A stretch of 64,000 bases of DNA from Pteria penguin (GCA_035048485.1 CM068592.1:42068045-42132044), one strand, 5' to 3'. Positions 22,546 to 37,500 are shown, numbered from the stretch's first letter. The notes: generated from the sequence alone by a model not told the origin. A program made the numbers and translations.

Positions 22546-25500
22546 CAGTGTCACGCCAATTAAGGCATAGATATTTGTGTGTGTGTTTTCAACGTCACGT
22601 CGAAGTTATGGAAATTTGTGTGTGTTCAGCGTAATGCCAGTGATGACATTGAGATTTGCGTGTGTTCAGCGCACGTCAATGAAGACTTGAACATTTGTGT
22701 GTGTGTTCAGCGTCACGTCAACGATAACATTGACATTTTTGTGTGTTCAGCGTAATGCCAATGATGACATGAACATTTGTGTATGTTCAGCGTCACATCA
22801 ACGATAACATTGAGATTTATGTGTGTTCAGTGTCACGTCAATGATAACATGGACATTTGTGTGTGTTTAGCGCCATGGCAATTATGACATTAACACTTGC
22901 GTGTGTTCAGCGCCACGTCAATCACAGGCACTGCGTTACATGAAAAGTACTCTTTCAAAAAATATCCCCCTATATCGTCTCGCTGCCATTTCACCAGAGG
23001 TAAAAAATGATAGCTAGAATGCGGCCGCTTCAATCAGTATTTCCTACTAGTTCCGATGATAATCAAGGAAAATAAAGCACCAGCATGTAAAACAATGTCT
23101 AACCTATCGATATCTGTTCTCAAAATTTCATTTAACCATGTTTAAAATCCAACAAACGCAAATTCGAACAGCACAACCCGCGGACAATTTGCTCGCCAGC
23201 AATCTATGTCAGGTTTATTTACATAATAAGACTTTACATTGTTTGCTTGAATAACGCTAGAGAGATTCCGAACAGTAGTTCAATGTATGATAAAACATAA
23301 TTAATATTAAATCTTTATTCCATTTTATGGCTTCACTATCCCTTTTTATCAAGATCTTCGCAATTTTGTCATTGTACCGATCTTGTCTTTATACGCTGCC
23401 AAATTTGAATCAACATGGTGACTGGCGAGCAAACTATCCGCGAGTTGTGCCGTTCGAATTTGCGTTTTTTATTGCCCTTAAACATGCTTGAATGGAATTT
23501 TGAGGATAGACATCAATAGGTTAGTTGTTTTACAAGTTGGTACATTATTTTCCTCTGATTATCATCGGAACTTGTAGGAAATACTGGTTGATGCGGCCCC
23601 ATTCTTTGTATCATTTCGTACTTCAGGGGAAAGGGGAACGAGACGATATATAAAGGAGGGAGGGGGTAGTCTTAAAAAGGCACTCTTCATGTAACGCAGT
23701 GCCTGTGGGCCAATGAAGACATGAACATTTTTGTGTGTTCAGCGCCACGGCAAAGATGAAATTGACACTTGTGTACGTTCAGTGTCACGTCAATGAATGC
23801 ATGAGCATTTATGTGTGTGTTCAGCGCCACGTCATAGATGCCATTGTCAACTGCGTGTGTTCAGCGTCACGTCATACGTGACATTGTTAACTGCGTGTGT
23901 TCAGCGCCACGTCATAGATGACATTGACAATTACTGGTGTTCAGCGTGACGTCAATAATGACATTGACAACTGCGCGTGTTCAGCGCCACGTCATAGATG
24001 ACATTGACAACTGCGTGTGTTCAGTGTCAAGTTAATGAAGACATGGACATTTGTGTGTGTTCTGTGTCACGTCGATGAAGGCATGGACATTTGTGTGTTT
24101 TATGTCACGTCATTGAAGGCATGGACATTTGTGTGTGTTCTGTCACGTCAGTGAAGGCATGCACATTTGTGTGTGTTCTATGTCACGTCAATGAAGGCAT
24201 GGACATTTGTGTGTGTTCTGTCACGTCAAGATTATTTCCTTTAAATTGATGACATTCGGACTAAAGTTTTTAATAATGGATAATGGACCTGACAAAACAA
24301 GGAAGGACCTGGAATCCGCTTGACAGGTGTTCAGGTGGAGAAGTTCATATGGTTGAAAAGTAATGTAATTAGTTTTAGAATAATTGTGAATGACAAAAAT
24401 AGGATGAATTAATTCAAGGAAGGTTCTCCGATGTTACATAAACAGCTTATTATGAAAGTGTCACGTGATCCCATTACATTCTTATTTTTCTTCCTGTCTA
24501 TACCTCCCTTATAGAATAAAATAAATAATAAAATACATAATAATAAAATATAAAATATTAAAGTATATTATAATAATAAAGTATATATTAATAAAACCCC
24601 CAAAAAACCAATATAAAAAATTTTCGGCCTTATGGCCTTTATCAAGTGATTTAAACGATATATAAAGAGAGTTATATTTGTACAAGTTGATAGTGATGAA
24701 TAGTTATACATTAAGATTGTCAGGCTATGCCTGAATCTCTCTTATATTAATATTGTGTTCAGATGTGGCCACATACAATGCACTTGTTAAGGTTATAAGA
24801 TATTATGTATTTTTCGGGGTTTTGTTTTTGTTTATTAGCAGCAGCAGCAATAGTAGTAGTAGTAGTAGTAGTACTACTACTACTACTACTACTAGTAGTA
24901 GTAGTAATAGCACATATTCGTGTTTTGTTTTAATGTTTTGTTTTATTTTGTTTTGTTTGTTTGTTTTTTTCTTTTTGTTATTTTTTTTCATTGGGTATTG
25001 TTTTTCTGTTTTCTGTTTCCTTTTTTTTTTACATTAGAAGCAGCAGTGAGAGATACAACGTATAACTTCCCTGGACAAAACAGTGACAGAAACAAACTAT
25101 AATTACATTAGACTTAACAGTGACAGATAACAGTATCACCACACTAGAAGCCACAGTGACGGAAAAAACGTATAACTATACTAGGCAACATAGTGACAGA
25201 GACAAAGTATCACTTCACTAGACAATAAAGTGACAGAAACAAAGTATAACATCATTAGACAATAAAGTGACAGAAACAAAATATAACTACATGTCTACTA
25301 GACAATATAGTGACAGAAACAAAGTATAACTTCATTAGACAATAAAGTGACTTAAACAAACTATAACTATACTAGACAATATAGTGACAGAAAAAAAGTA
25401 TAACTTCATTAGACAATAAAGTGACTTAAACAAACTATAACTACATGTATACTAGACAGTATAGTGACAGAAACAAAGTATAACTTCATTAGACAATAAA

Positions 25501-28500
25501 GTGACTTAAACAAACTATAACTACATGTATACTAGACAATATAGTGACAGAAACAAAGTATAACTTCACTAGACAGTAAAGTGACTTAAACAAACTATAA
25601 CTATACTAGACAATATAGTGACAGAAACAAAGTATAACTTCATTAGACAATACAGTGACTTAAACAAACTATAACTACATGTATACTAGACAATATAGTG
25701 GCAGAAACAAAGTATAACTTCATTAGACAATAAAGTGACTTAAACAAACTATAACTACATGTATACTAGGCAATATTGTGACAGAAACAAAGTATAACTT
25801 CACTAGACAATAAAGTGACTTAAACAAACTATAACTATACTAGACAATATAGTGACAGAAACAAAGTATAACTGCACTAGACAATATAGTGACTTAAGCA
25901 AACTATAACTATACTAGACAATATAGTGACAGAAACAAAGTATAACTTCACTAGACAATAAAGTGACTTAAACAGACTATAACTATACTAGACAATATAG
26001 TGACAGAAACAAACTATAACTACATTAGACTAAACAGTGACAGAAAATAATATAACTACACTAGAAGCCACAGTGAGAGATACAGCGTATAACTACACTA
26101 GACAATATAGTGACAGAAACAAAGTATAACTTCACTAGACAATAAAGTGACTTAAATATCACTACATGTATACTAGACAATATAGTGACAGAAACAAAGT
26201 ATAACTTCACTAGACAAAACAGTGAAACAAAAAGTAAAACAACTACACTAAACAGTGACACAAACAAATTATAGCTACACTAGACATTACCATTTGTTTG
26301 GCTTTTGTCAAATTAAATGACCGTCCTAAATCGGTATCGTAATTGCACTACAATCAAATATTTTTGTAATGTGTTATATATGCTAATGTATTATTGATAT
26401 TCATGTATTGTATAGCTCCATGGTGACTTCTGCCACATAACTGAGCCAGTAACTCCTCTTTTTTCTTTCTACACTAGACTAAACAGTGACATAAACAAAT
26501 TATAGCTACACTAGACTAAACAGTGACACAAGCATTATAACTAAACTAGACAAAACGGTGACACAAAACACAAATTCACGAGACAAAACAATGACAGAGA
26601 TGTTAATGCCATGGGTGTCTGTTGAAAGCGTATTAATGGAGTTGACTTGAATGGAGTATGAAATCTCTTTGTCTTACATTTGAACAGTTAAGATTAAATG
26701 ATTTAAAAAAAAGTGGAAAAGGTTTTTATTTGTGGAAGAGGAATGAATTAAGTATGAAATTTATATTTGTTTCATTTCAATAGATGCGGCGTTGTTCAAA
26801 CCTTTGACTAACACTAGTTCTTGTCTTTGTTCTCTGCTCTGCAAATGTCAGTCAAAATGCTTTAATTGGCAGAGTTTGTATGCTGAATTGAAAAAATATC
26901 ACTACATGTATACTAGACAATATAGTGACAGAAACAAAGTATAACTTCACTAGACAAAACAGTGAAACAAAAAGTAAAACAACTACACTAAACAGTGACA
27001 CAAACAAATTATAGCTACACTAGACATTACCATTTGTTTGGCTTTTGTCAAATTAAATGACCGTCCTAAATCGGTATCGTAATTGTACTACAATCAAATA
27101 TTTTTGTAATGTGTTATATGTGCTAATGTATTATTGATATTCATGTATTGTATAGCTCCATGGTGACTTCTGCCACATAACTGAGCCAGTAACTCCTCTT
27201 TTTTCTTTCTACACTAGACTAAACAGTGACATAAACAAATTATAGCTACACTAGACTAAACAGTGACACAAGCATTATAACTAAACTAGACAAAACGGTG
27301 ACACAAAACACAAATTCACGAGACAAAACAATGACAGAGATGTTAATGCCATGGGTGTCTGTTGAAAGCGTATTAATGGAGTTGACTTGAATGGAGTATG
27401 AAATCTCTTTGTCTTACATTTGAACAGTTAAGATTACATGATTTAAAAAAAAGTGGAAAAGGTTTTTATTTGTGGAAGAGGAATGAATTAAGTATGAAAT
27501 TTATATTTGTTTCATTTCAATAGATGCGGCGTTGTTCAAACCTTTGACGAACACTAGTTCTTGTCTTTGTTCTCTGCTCTGCAAATGTCAGTCAAAATGC
27601 TTTAATTGGCAGAGTCTGTATGCTGAATTGATAAACATATCTACCCCACAAAGTTAACTCATAGCTGAATCATTTACAAAGTCCTACTTTTTGACCTTTG
27701 ATCTCTACCCTTGTTCATGATGTATGCACTACACATATTAATCTAATTTATATCTCCTGAATCAAAAATAAAAAAAAAACTTTTTCTAAAAGCGAAACGG
27801 AATGTAGGACCAATGAAGAAACTAAAACCCTGCATGCTTCTGTCTCAAAGAAGTGGGGAGGGGAGGCTACAGGTGAAGAAACAGTGACTGTTTGAGTTAT
27901 TTCTCCTAAATATCTGCTATATATTCAGGACAAAATCGACATTAAAAGAACTGGTTGTGATTTTGGATGAAGTTTAGACATCTGATTCTGATGTTCGAGG
28001 CTTAACTGTTGTATATACAGATTGTCACCTTCATTTTGTTCACATGTCTAAGAAAATGTAAAATATAAAGTGAAAAAAATCCGTGACTAATGTCGAGGTA
28101 AACTCGTAGAAGGGTCTTGAACTTCATTATTAATAACTGAAATGTGTTAATTTAAAGGTATTTTATACACTTAACTATTAAGGATATCCATAAATAACTA
28201 ATATGGGTCGTCATACCTTGTAGTGACATGACACAACTTGATTTCATTCGTTTTTTACAATTGTACATAAAAAAAACCATATTGTTCTAAACCATCCCCT
28301 AAGCACAGTAACGTACCTACATTTCGTGTATTTAAATAAAAAAGGCAGGGGTCGATGGAAAGAGAAAATTATACATATAAAACAATGCATACTTAAAAAA
28401 TCATTACTTGAATGGTATACACTCTAATATAATTATAAATATTAATTATAAAATAATAAAGACCTACAGCATGCTCTACAAATCACAGTGTATTTATTGG

Positions 28501-28559
28501 CGTTTTTCTCGAGGGCGCTACGGCATTAAAAGCCGTATTTAGCTCTTGTCAATGAACTA

Positions 28560-28594
<35 letters not shown>

Positions 28595-31500
28595 ATTGTG
28601 ATCAATCACCGTCCGTCGTCCGTCGTCTGTCGTCCGTCCGTCATTAGCTTTTCTGTATTTTCGACTTCTTCTCCAGAACCGCTGCACAGAATTTCAACAA
28701 ACTTCATAGGAAGTAAGTACGCAAGGTCCTCTACCAAGTTTGTGTTTTTCGTGCCCATCCGTAATCCAAGATGGCCGCCATTGGCTCTAATTGGTTGACA
28801 CATTTTGGACTTCTTCTCCAAAAGCGCTCCACAGAATTTCACCAAACCTCATAGGAGGTAACTACTTGAGGTCCTCTACAAAGTTTGTAGTTTTTCTTGC
28901 TGATCCGTAATCCAAGATGGCTGCCATTTGCTCTGATTTGTTGCCCCTTTTTAGACTTCTTCTCCAGAACTGCTGCACAGAATTTCACCAAACCTCATAG
29001 GAAGTAACTTCTCGAGGTCCTCTACAAAGTTTGTAGTTTTTTTCGTGTCGATCCGTAATCCAAGATGGCCGCCATTGGCTCTGATTGGGTGACGCATTTT
29101 CGACTTCTTCTCCAGAACGGCTGCACAGAATTTCACCAAACTTCGTAGGAAGTAAGTACTCGAGGTCCTCTACCAAGTTTGTGTTTTTTGTGCCCATCCG
29201 TAATCCAAGATGGCTGCCATTGGCTCTGATTGGTTGACATATTTTGGACTTCTTCTCCAGAACGGCTGCACAAAATTCCACCCATTTCATAGGAAGTAAG
29301 CACTCAAGGTCCTCTACAAAGTTTGTAATTTTCGTGCCAATCCGTAATCCAAGATGGCTGGCATTGGCTCTGATTGGTTGACACATTTTCGACTTTTTCT
29401 CCAGAACCGCTGCACAGAGTTTCACCAAACCTCATAGGAAGTAAGTACTCAAGGTCCTCTACCAAATTTATATTTTTCGTGCCCATCCGTAATCCAAGAT
29501 GGCCGCCATTGGCTCTGATTGGTTGACACATTTTGGACACTTCAAAACGACTGCACAAAATATCACCAAACCTTATAGAAAATCTTGCAGAAAAAAAGCA
29601 AAATTTTCTACTGAAATGAGCTGTCTTTTTATTGTAAATAAGCAATTTGTGCTCAGGTGAGCGATATAGGCCCATTTGGGCCTCTTGTTTTTAAAAGTCG
29701 GAATTTATTTTGTCCTCATGGTATTGACCTTTATCATTCTCCATATGGACTTTGCCTTTAAGAAACGAATTAGTGATGTATACATACAAACATCAATATA
29801 CAATATACAATATATCAATGTGAAATGAGCAATGGGAATTGATTCGTAGCCACAAAGGTGTGTAAAGGGCATCAAACTTGTCCGTAAAATGTGATGTAAT
29901 ATGTGCTATGACAGTGATGTCATTTCTGTTCTGACAGTGATTTATTTTAGACGATAATATGCATTTTCTGACAATTAATTTCTATATAAAACTTCAACAT
30001 GTCAAATGTAAAAAACTAATTTATAATTTTACTTGTCAACCACACCGAGTGACGAGTGTCTCTTCAGTTGATCGCCCCAAGTCGGTATCGCAACTTAATT
30101 ACATTTGATTGATGTCTTATATATATGCGCTGTAATTGAAAAAAAAGAAGAAACAAACTACTAAAGAAAAAAAACACCAACCACCCCCACCCACCCCCAA
30201 AAAAGAAACAACAAAAAAGAAACAAAAAGAAAGAAAGAAACAAACAAAAACAAAAAAAACCCCACCTAACAAAACAAAAGCCCACACCCCGTTCCAGATC
30301 CCTCCTTCCTAAAAGAAAAAATAAAAACAAACAAAAATAAAAAAAAAGCCAAAAAAAAAAAAAAAAAAAACCCAAACAAACAAACAAAATAAAAAAGCAA
30401 AAATAACAAAAAACAAAAACCAAAAAAAAAACCCCTCCCCACCCTTCCCAACCCCCCCCCCCCCCCGAAAAAATACCAGACACACAAACACACATGTCCT
30501 CACACACATATACACACATTTAGAATCAAATCCTGCTGCTCGATTCCTAAATATGCTATCTCAAACTCCATGTATAAATTTTGACATATTCATTAATTTT
30601 CGGAGATGTCTGTTTTTTCTCTGTATGAGAATATTTCAAAAGGCTCTTCGATTCCTCAGTACAATACATTAGATGCTTGGTATAAATTGCTATTTTGATT
30701 TCTGTAAACTGTATTAATTTTTCTCCTTTATTAAAGATTATATATTTGATTTGAAAATTTAAAACTTTGAAGTAACTACATTTATAGTGCTGAAGACATT
30801 ATTCTATTGCGCCAAAAACCGTAGTATTATTTTTTCATGAACTTTATTCATAGAGTCACATCTAAAATCCCCCAATATTTTGAGAATTTAGAACCTCCAC
30901 TTATTTGTTACCAGTACAAAAAGCCTATAAGAAATCTTATTCTAAATTATAATAAAGTTACATCTAACCCTGATGTTTCAGACTCTATTCCTTCGTCGTG
31001 TTCTTGTGATAAATCTAAATATGTTTATAAACCGGCAGGTCATGTTATTACTGGTGACCTAAACTGTAATTCGCACAAGAAATTGCGCACCCTTTTTGGA
31101 AAAGGACCTAAATATAGGTTACCGTCCAGGATAGATTTCAATAAATGCCGTGACGTTATAGAAGATGCTTTAACTACATATTGTAAACGTTGGTGTAAAA
31201 AAGAACAGGTAAAGGTTCATGCTCTTAATGATTGGAAATACGAGATTTTAAGAATTGTCGATATCCGTATTAAGAACTTTACGGAAAATCCGCATTTATT
31301 TCAACAGCCTAATACATTGACGGCAAATTCTATTAAAAAGAAGATAGCTGACTTACATGCTAAATATGTCTTTGTTCCTGCTGATAAAGCAGGTAATAAC
31401 ATAATAGTTGTTTGGAAACTATATTATATTGAAGTACTTAAAAACGAATTAAACTCCACTCATACATATGTGGAAAGCCCTACCTCAAAAGACAGCACCT

Positions 31501-34500
31501 TGCACGATCACCTCATGACCATGTCCGACTTCAAAATTAAAACTGATAAATCTGATCTACCAACCATATGTTGGCTCCCAAAACTACATAAAAGTCCAAA
31601 TAAATCACGTATCATATCTAATTCTAGCCACTGCTCTACTACGGTACTATCGAAGCATATTACGTCTGTTCTAACTGCTATATAAGATCATATTATCAAA
31701 TATTGTGATGTCGCATTTTTATAATAGTAACATCAATTACTTTTGGTCGATTAAAAATTCTCATGCAGTTATAGACAAACTTCTTTCGCTAAATTTCAAA
31801 GCGACTCAAATTTCTACATTTGATTTTTCTACACTTTATACATCTCTGCCTCATGATTTGATTAAAAGCAAGTTGCTGTCTCTTATACAATGGTGTTTTC
31901 ACAGAGAATCTAAAACGTACATATGTATTTCCAATAACTCCGGATTCTTTTTCAACAAACAATATACTTCATATAAATACTGGACTTGTAAGGAATTATG
32001 TAAAGCACTAGATTATCTCATGAATAATATTTTTGTGCAATTTGATGGCAAGATATATCAACAAATAGTTGGGATTCCTATGGGTACTAACTGCGCGCCT
32101 CTGATAGCAGATTTATTTCTTTATTGTTATGAGAGGGATTTTATGGTTTCTCTTCAAAAATCAAAACGTTTTGACCTCATTGACAAATTCAATAATACTT
32201 GTAGATATCTGGATGATATTTTGGTTATCGACAACCCTGAATTCGAACAATTTATATCAGAAATTTATCCACCAGAGCTCACATTGAATAAAGCTAATAC
32301 TTGAGATAAATCTACACCTTTCTTAGATTTAAACATCAAAATTATCAACCACCTAATATATACTAATATTTATGATAAACGTGAGGATTTTGGATTTCCT
32401 ATTGTAAATTTCCCTTACTTGGATGGCGATGTTCCTCGACTCCCATCATATGATATCTATATATCTCAATTAGTTCGATTTGTCAGAGGCTGCACCGATG
32501 TTTTGGACTTTCATAAACGAAATTTACAAATTACTACTAAACTTTTAACTCAGGGTTATAGATATCACAAGTTAAGAAAAACATTCGGCAAATTCTTCAG
32601 ATCTTATTCAGAACTTCTATCTAAATTTGGAAATATTTCTTTTCAACAGTATGTATCCAATGGAATTTCCCATCCTTATTTTTACGGTGATCTCGTATAT
32701 AAACTAAGGAAAGTAAAAGGCTCCGATAACGTTATTTTATCATGTAATAAAATAATCAAACGTCTTATAAATAGACAATATGATATTGAGATCATCAAAA
32801 AGACTATAGGTCTTGTATTTGGCCCCTCTACAGCCTTATGCAGACTTTTACTTGAACGTTGCACGCTGACTAACAGGGCGGTGGGGACTATATGACGGGC
32901 CTTGTCCAAACCTCTTTCAGAGGAGACATGGTCCTGAACCTCGTCCCCTCTGACTGTTAGTCGGGACTCCTACAGATCTAGGGTCATAGCTCGCTTTCAG
33001 ACTGGCAGAGCACGGTTTATCATGTTGATGTCGCATATATTTTTATACCATTATGTATTTTACAATACCTTACGTGTTTATATTTTTATGACCTCTCAAT
33101 ATGCGATACCTGTTGACCCTTGTTCTTTACATGGAGGATTATTTATAAATTTTTAAAAGTACGTCCTTTGATTGTTCTGCTGTTACGGTGAGTGGGAAGG
33201 TGGTCCCGTAAACCGGTTAACCACACCATTTGTTTGGCTTTTGTCAAATTAAATGACCGTCCTAAGTCGGTATCGTAATTGCACTACAATCAAATATTTT
33301 TGTAATGTGATATATGTTCTAGTATATTATTTATATTCATGTATTGTATAGCTCTATGGTGACTTCTGCCACATAACTGAGCCAGTAACTCCTCTTTTTT
33401 CTTCCGAGGACATTGACGGAAATTACCCTCTGACGACAGCCTTAACCATGATTGAAAAATACCTTCTTGTACTTTTGATCTGCCATTTTGGGCCCCTATG
33501 TTCTTTGATGGTGCTGCTTTTGTGGTGAGTGGGAAAGTGGGCGCCCGTAAAACCGGTTAATCACACCAATTGAGGGACGTTTGTTACTTTAATTGACCTT
33601 CTGAAGTCAGTATCTTAACTATAATATTGTGACGTCGTTTTCTGACTTTATCTGACTATAATCACGTGTTATGTGCGTGTTCTTGGTAATTTGTATCATA
33701 CAGCTCGGTCATTCTCTACCCAGAGTTATCGTTCCTTACACTCGCTTATATGTAGTGGCTCAAGCGCACGGAACTCTGGTTAGAGAATGACAGCTTGGTC
33801 AGATGTCTTCTGTCTTCTCTTATCGCCTTGTCATGATCACGTGAGAATTGTCATGTCATTTACATGTAGAAGATGTTCATGTACATTTCAATAAACGTTA
33901 TGCGGACAGAATAACGAACAAAGCTTGTGTACAATGTCTGACTTCTGGTACTTATATTAACATTAATGTTTTACATAAAGATACATGTATTTCAAACAAT
34001 CAAAAAGACTTTAAGCTTGCTTACATGTATATGACACGATTTTTCAGGTCCTGTGGGCGGGGCGATTGAGGAAAGGTATGGCTGCCGCTTTCTGTCCATT
34101 CTCAGTTCCATCTTGATCACAGGAGGATTGATCGCTAGTGTATTTGTGGAGAACATGTACTTACTGTATCTGACGTATGGAATAATAACAGGTATATTGT
34201 AGGTAATACTACCCGCATGTTTAGGGTGCCTTCATGTTTGGCATTTTAGTTATTTTCTGGGGGTCATGATTGCGTTTACTCATAATTTGGTCTTTTTATA
34301 TCGGTTTTCCGACGGACCATTATTCGGTATCTGATTGTTTGTATTTTGTTGTTTTGCTTATTGTGCTGTTAGAAGACCGAATAAACAGATGGATAGACCG
34401 ACAGACGGACTCCATAACAAAGTGACTCGTATATGTCGCGCGACACAAAAAATGACTGAAAGCTCGAAATCCATGAAAGCAGTCACGATACAAATATGTT

Positions 34501-37500
34501 CTAAAACTGACAGAGGTATATATCTACTCATCCCTATATATTGAGCAGAAGCAAGTAACAGAACGATGGCATGGTATCGACAGCATTTCTCATTTCTTAT
34601 TTTATAACTACTTAATATTGCCCTCACATCTCTGTCAAAATATGATTTTTGCTTCAAAATATTAAGTCAGTATTGTAATCAAATGGGTATACCAATATCC
34701 CCCGAAAGGTTTGGCCTCCAGCAACACTGATGACCATTGTTTGTCAAAATGATTATCCGAGTGTGAAACACGAAATAAGAACATCGGTAACGGTGTATAT
34801 GTTCTCTAGGTATCTAAACCGAAAGTACTCTTCACAGAAACATTATTCGACATGCAGTAGGGTTCTATAATGTTGGCTTGCATATATTATTTCATTCATA
34901 ATTTGTTTTCTTTTGTTTTCACCAGGGACAGGTTTCAGTTTAGCTCACATTGCAGCTAACGTATCTGTAAATATTTATTTTGACAAAAGAAGAAGTTTTG
35001 CGTGTGGTGTATCTTCGGCTGGGAGTGGGGTTTGTACCATGATTCTGCCCATTCTGGGGACGTATCTGCTAGAGGAATATGGATGGAGAGGTACATTCCT
35101 TATCTATGCAGGGATCGGTATGCAGGGTATATACTGTGGAATCCTCTTCGGCTCTCTGGGTTCTCATAGCAGATTAAACCACAAAGTACAAAATCTAGAT
35201 ATAATACCAGGTACCCCTTAGCCATTATTTATTCATTTAGTGTTCTAATGGTTTTTCAAAATATCTTAAAAAAAAAGAAACGAGATTGAAATTTTGTGAT
35301 AATTTTGCGTTTGCCTTGTTTTGTATCTAAGCCAGACGTGTGTGCATTATAGGTTTCAGTAATATGTGATTCAGATCTCCTTTGCTTTATATTCCTTATA
35401 AAAAGTCCTTTTATTTTTCACGTTATTTATAATGCAAAAATTTTGAATTATATATAGCGTTAAATGGGTATATGGGAAACTGATAAACTATAAACACATT
35501 TTATTGTCGAAAATTTAATTATAGCGTAATTTGGCGAATATGACTAGAAGAAAAAAAAGACAAAAAAAAAAAAAAAATAAAAAAAATAAAAATAAAACCG
35601 TTTCCTCTTTATTTGATTTGACTTAAAAGGAATAACATGTGAATGACATTTTTATAAAATTGTATCACACAAACTTATTAAAATTGATATTATCATGAAA
35701 AAGTAAAGTTCATGTACCTCAGTTAGCTCAAGTTTGCCAGAGATCATAACGTATACAAAAGGGTTTTTTTAATATTTGTTAGTATTTGAGAAGTGATATG
35801 TGATACAATGTAAATGGAACACATAGGTTACCAAGACCAAAACAGTGTAATGCACCACTTAATGTAAATAGAACACATAGGTTACCAAGACCAAAACAGT
35901 GTAATGCACCACTTAATGTAAATGGAACACATAGGTTACCAAGGCCAAAGCAGTGTAATGCACCACTTAATGCGACAAGTTGTAAATATTGAACATTGGT
36001 ATGGTATTTTCATGTTTTATGGCTTTTGTCAAATTAAATGACCGTCCTAAGTCGGTATCGTAATTGCACTACAATCAAATATTTTTGTAATGTGTTATAT
36101 GTTCTAGTATATTATTTATATTCATGTATTGTATAGCTCCATGGTGACTTCTGCCACATGGCTGAGCCAGTAACTCCTCTTTTTTCTTTCTTTTCAAGAG
36201 ACGGTGATATATACGGTGGAGGCTGCAAACGGTACAGTAGTAAACACGCCACAGACCTCACACGAACCACACCAATTATCCATACGACAAAAAATGAGTC
36301 GCATCTTCTGCAAGAAGTTTATATTGTATAACATCTCATGCACCTCTGTGGCTCTAGTTTATTTTTCGACGTATTTAATGCTACCAGACCTGGTGATAAA
36401 TCTTGGGATTTCTCAGACTAATGCTGCCTTGATGATTACTGTGGCAGGAATATCAAGTAAGCAAGAGATATCTCGCAGTACGATGGTTAATTACGTTTAT
36501 ATCTATAATATCTATTTATCCATCATCTTTACATGTAAGTTAATGAATATGAAGTCAAAGTCATGAGATGATAGATAAGACCAATCAGATATGTGGTCGA
36601 AGTCTCAATAATCATGAAATCTAGTGGTATAATGAATCAGCAAACAGGAGAAACAAATGTATAGCAAACCTAGGAGTATCTACTAATGGAAAACTCAAAA
36701 CGGAGAGTGAGATCAGGTGCTCGGGGAGAGTAAACATTTAAAAATAAATTAATTTTGACAATGTACCGTCTTTCCTGACTTTCATTTTTGAATATTTATC
36801 TGATAGTTTTCACTGTTAATTCATTATTTATCTGTTCACTATATTTGTTTTTGTACTTTTGCCTAATTTAAAGAAATGAATAACTGTGAAGAACTTGAAT
36901 GTCAAACTATAATTTAAGATTTATTTTTAAATGTTTAAGACTAGCACAACAACAGGCTTGCACTTGTCTTGTTATATAAACTTTGATGAACTTCAACTTT
37001 CGAATCCTCCACCCCTCCCTCTCAAAAAATATATAAAATTCGGCACGAATTGAATACTCAAAATCCGTTTAAAATGTTTTATTTTTATCTATTAAAAAAA
37101 CCTCTGTCAGTTTCAGTCTACGATCTGACTGTTGTCAATTTATGTAAAGATTTCGACATTGAAAAAATTAACTTGAATTTTTTTTCAACAAATCAAATCA
37201 ACCCAAATTAGATTACAAAAAGCATGATATTTGAATAAATGATATATAAATAGTACACAGTTTTTATCTATAACTTGTTCAATTTGATAATATGTTTTGT
37301 ACACTAGAGGTATATTTCATCTAATATTGATCCTTTAATTCAACGCTACATCTGGAGTATTCGTATATAGAGAGACATTAATGCCTTTTATGTTTGTTGA
37401 ATTATTCTTATCAATAGATCGAAACGAAATATATGGTGTAACTCGTTAATTTTGGAATTTCTAATATTGAAGTTATATATGGTATACTGAAGTCAAATCA

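Larger units (their letters stand above)
26154..27633 (+). repeat. 740-bp direct tandem duplication
   Basis: 26154-26893 and 26894-27633 are nearly identical; I see only a handful of substitutions (for example gcacta/gtacta, attaaatg/attacatg, gactaac/gacgaac). Each copy holds minisatellite units, a 185-bp PLE family 1 3' fragment (26284-26468 and 27024-27208), and unique DNA. The duplication is recent. Confidence 0.95.

Noticed and set aside
22360..24240. Cluster of CRE-like TGACGTCA/TCACGTCA sites as a regulatory array
   Set aside because: The words come from the minisatellite unit and vary freely among units.
28606..29675. Overlapping minus-strand frames of 60-147 codons
   Set aside because: They follow the 145-bp units of a transposon-type repeat and repeat the same peptide with decay.
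30064..30519. 151-codon minus-strand Phe/Gly-rich frame
   Set aside because: Low-complexity A/C-rich DNA; no ordered segment.
32896..33230. SECIS element in the family 1 3' UTR
   Set aside because: Some ATGA words occur, but I could not find one with a convincing paired helix, apical AA and GA pair by eye.
32896..33403. Hammerhead ribozyme in the PLE terminus
   Set aside because: PLE termini can carry one, but I found no CTGATGA ... GAAA core on either strand here.
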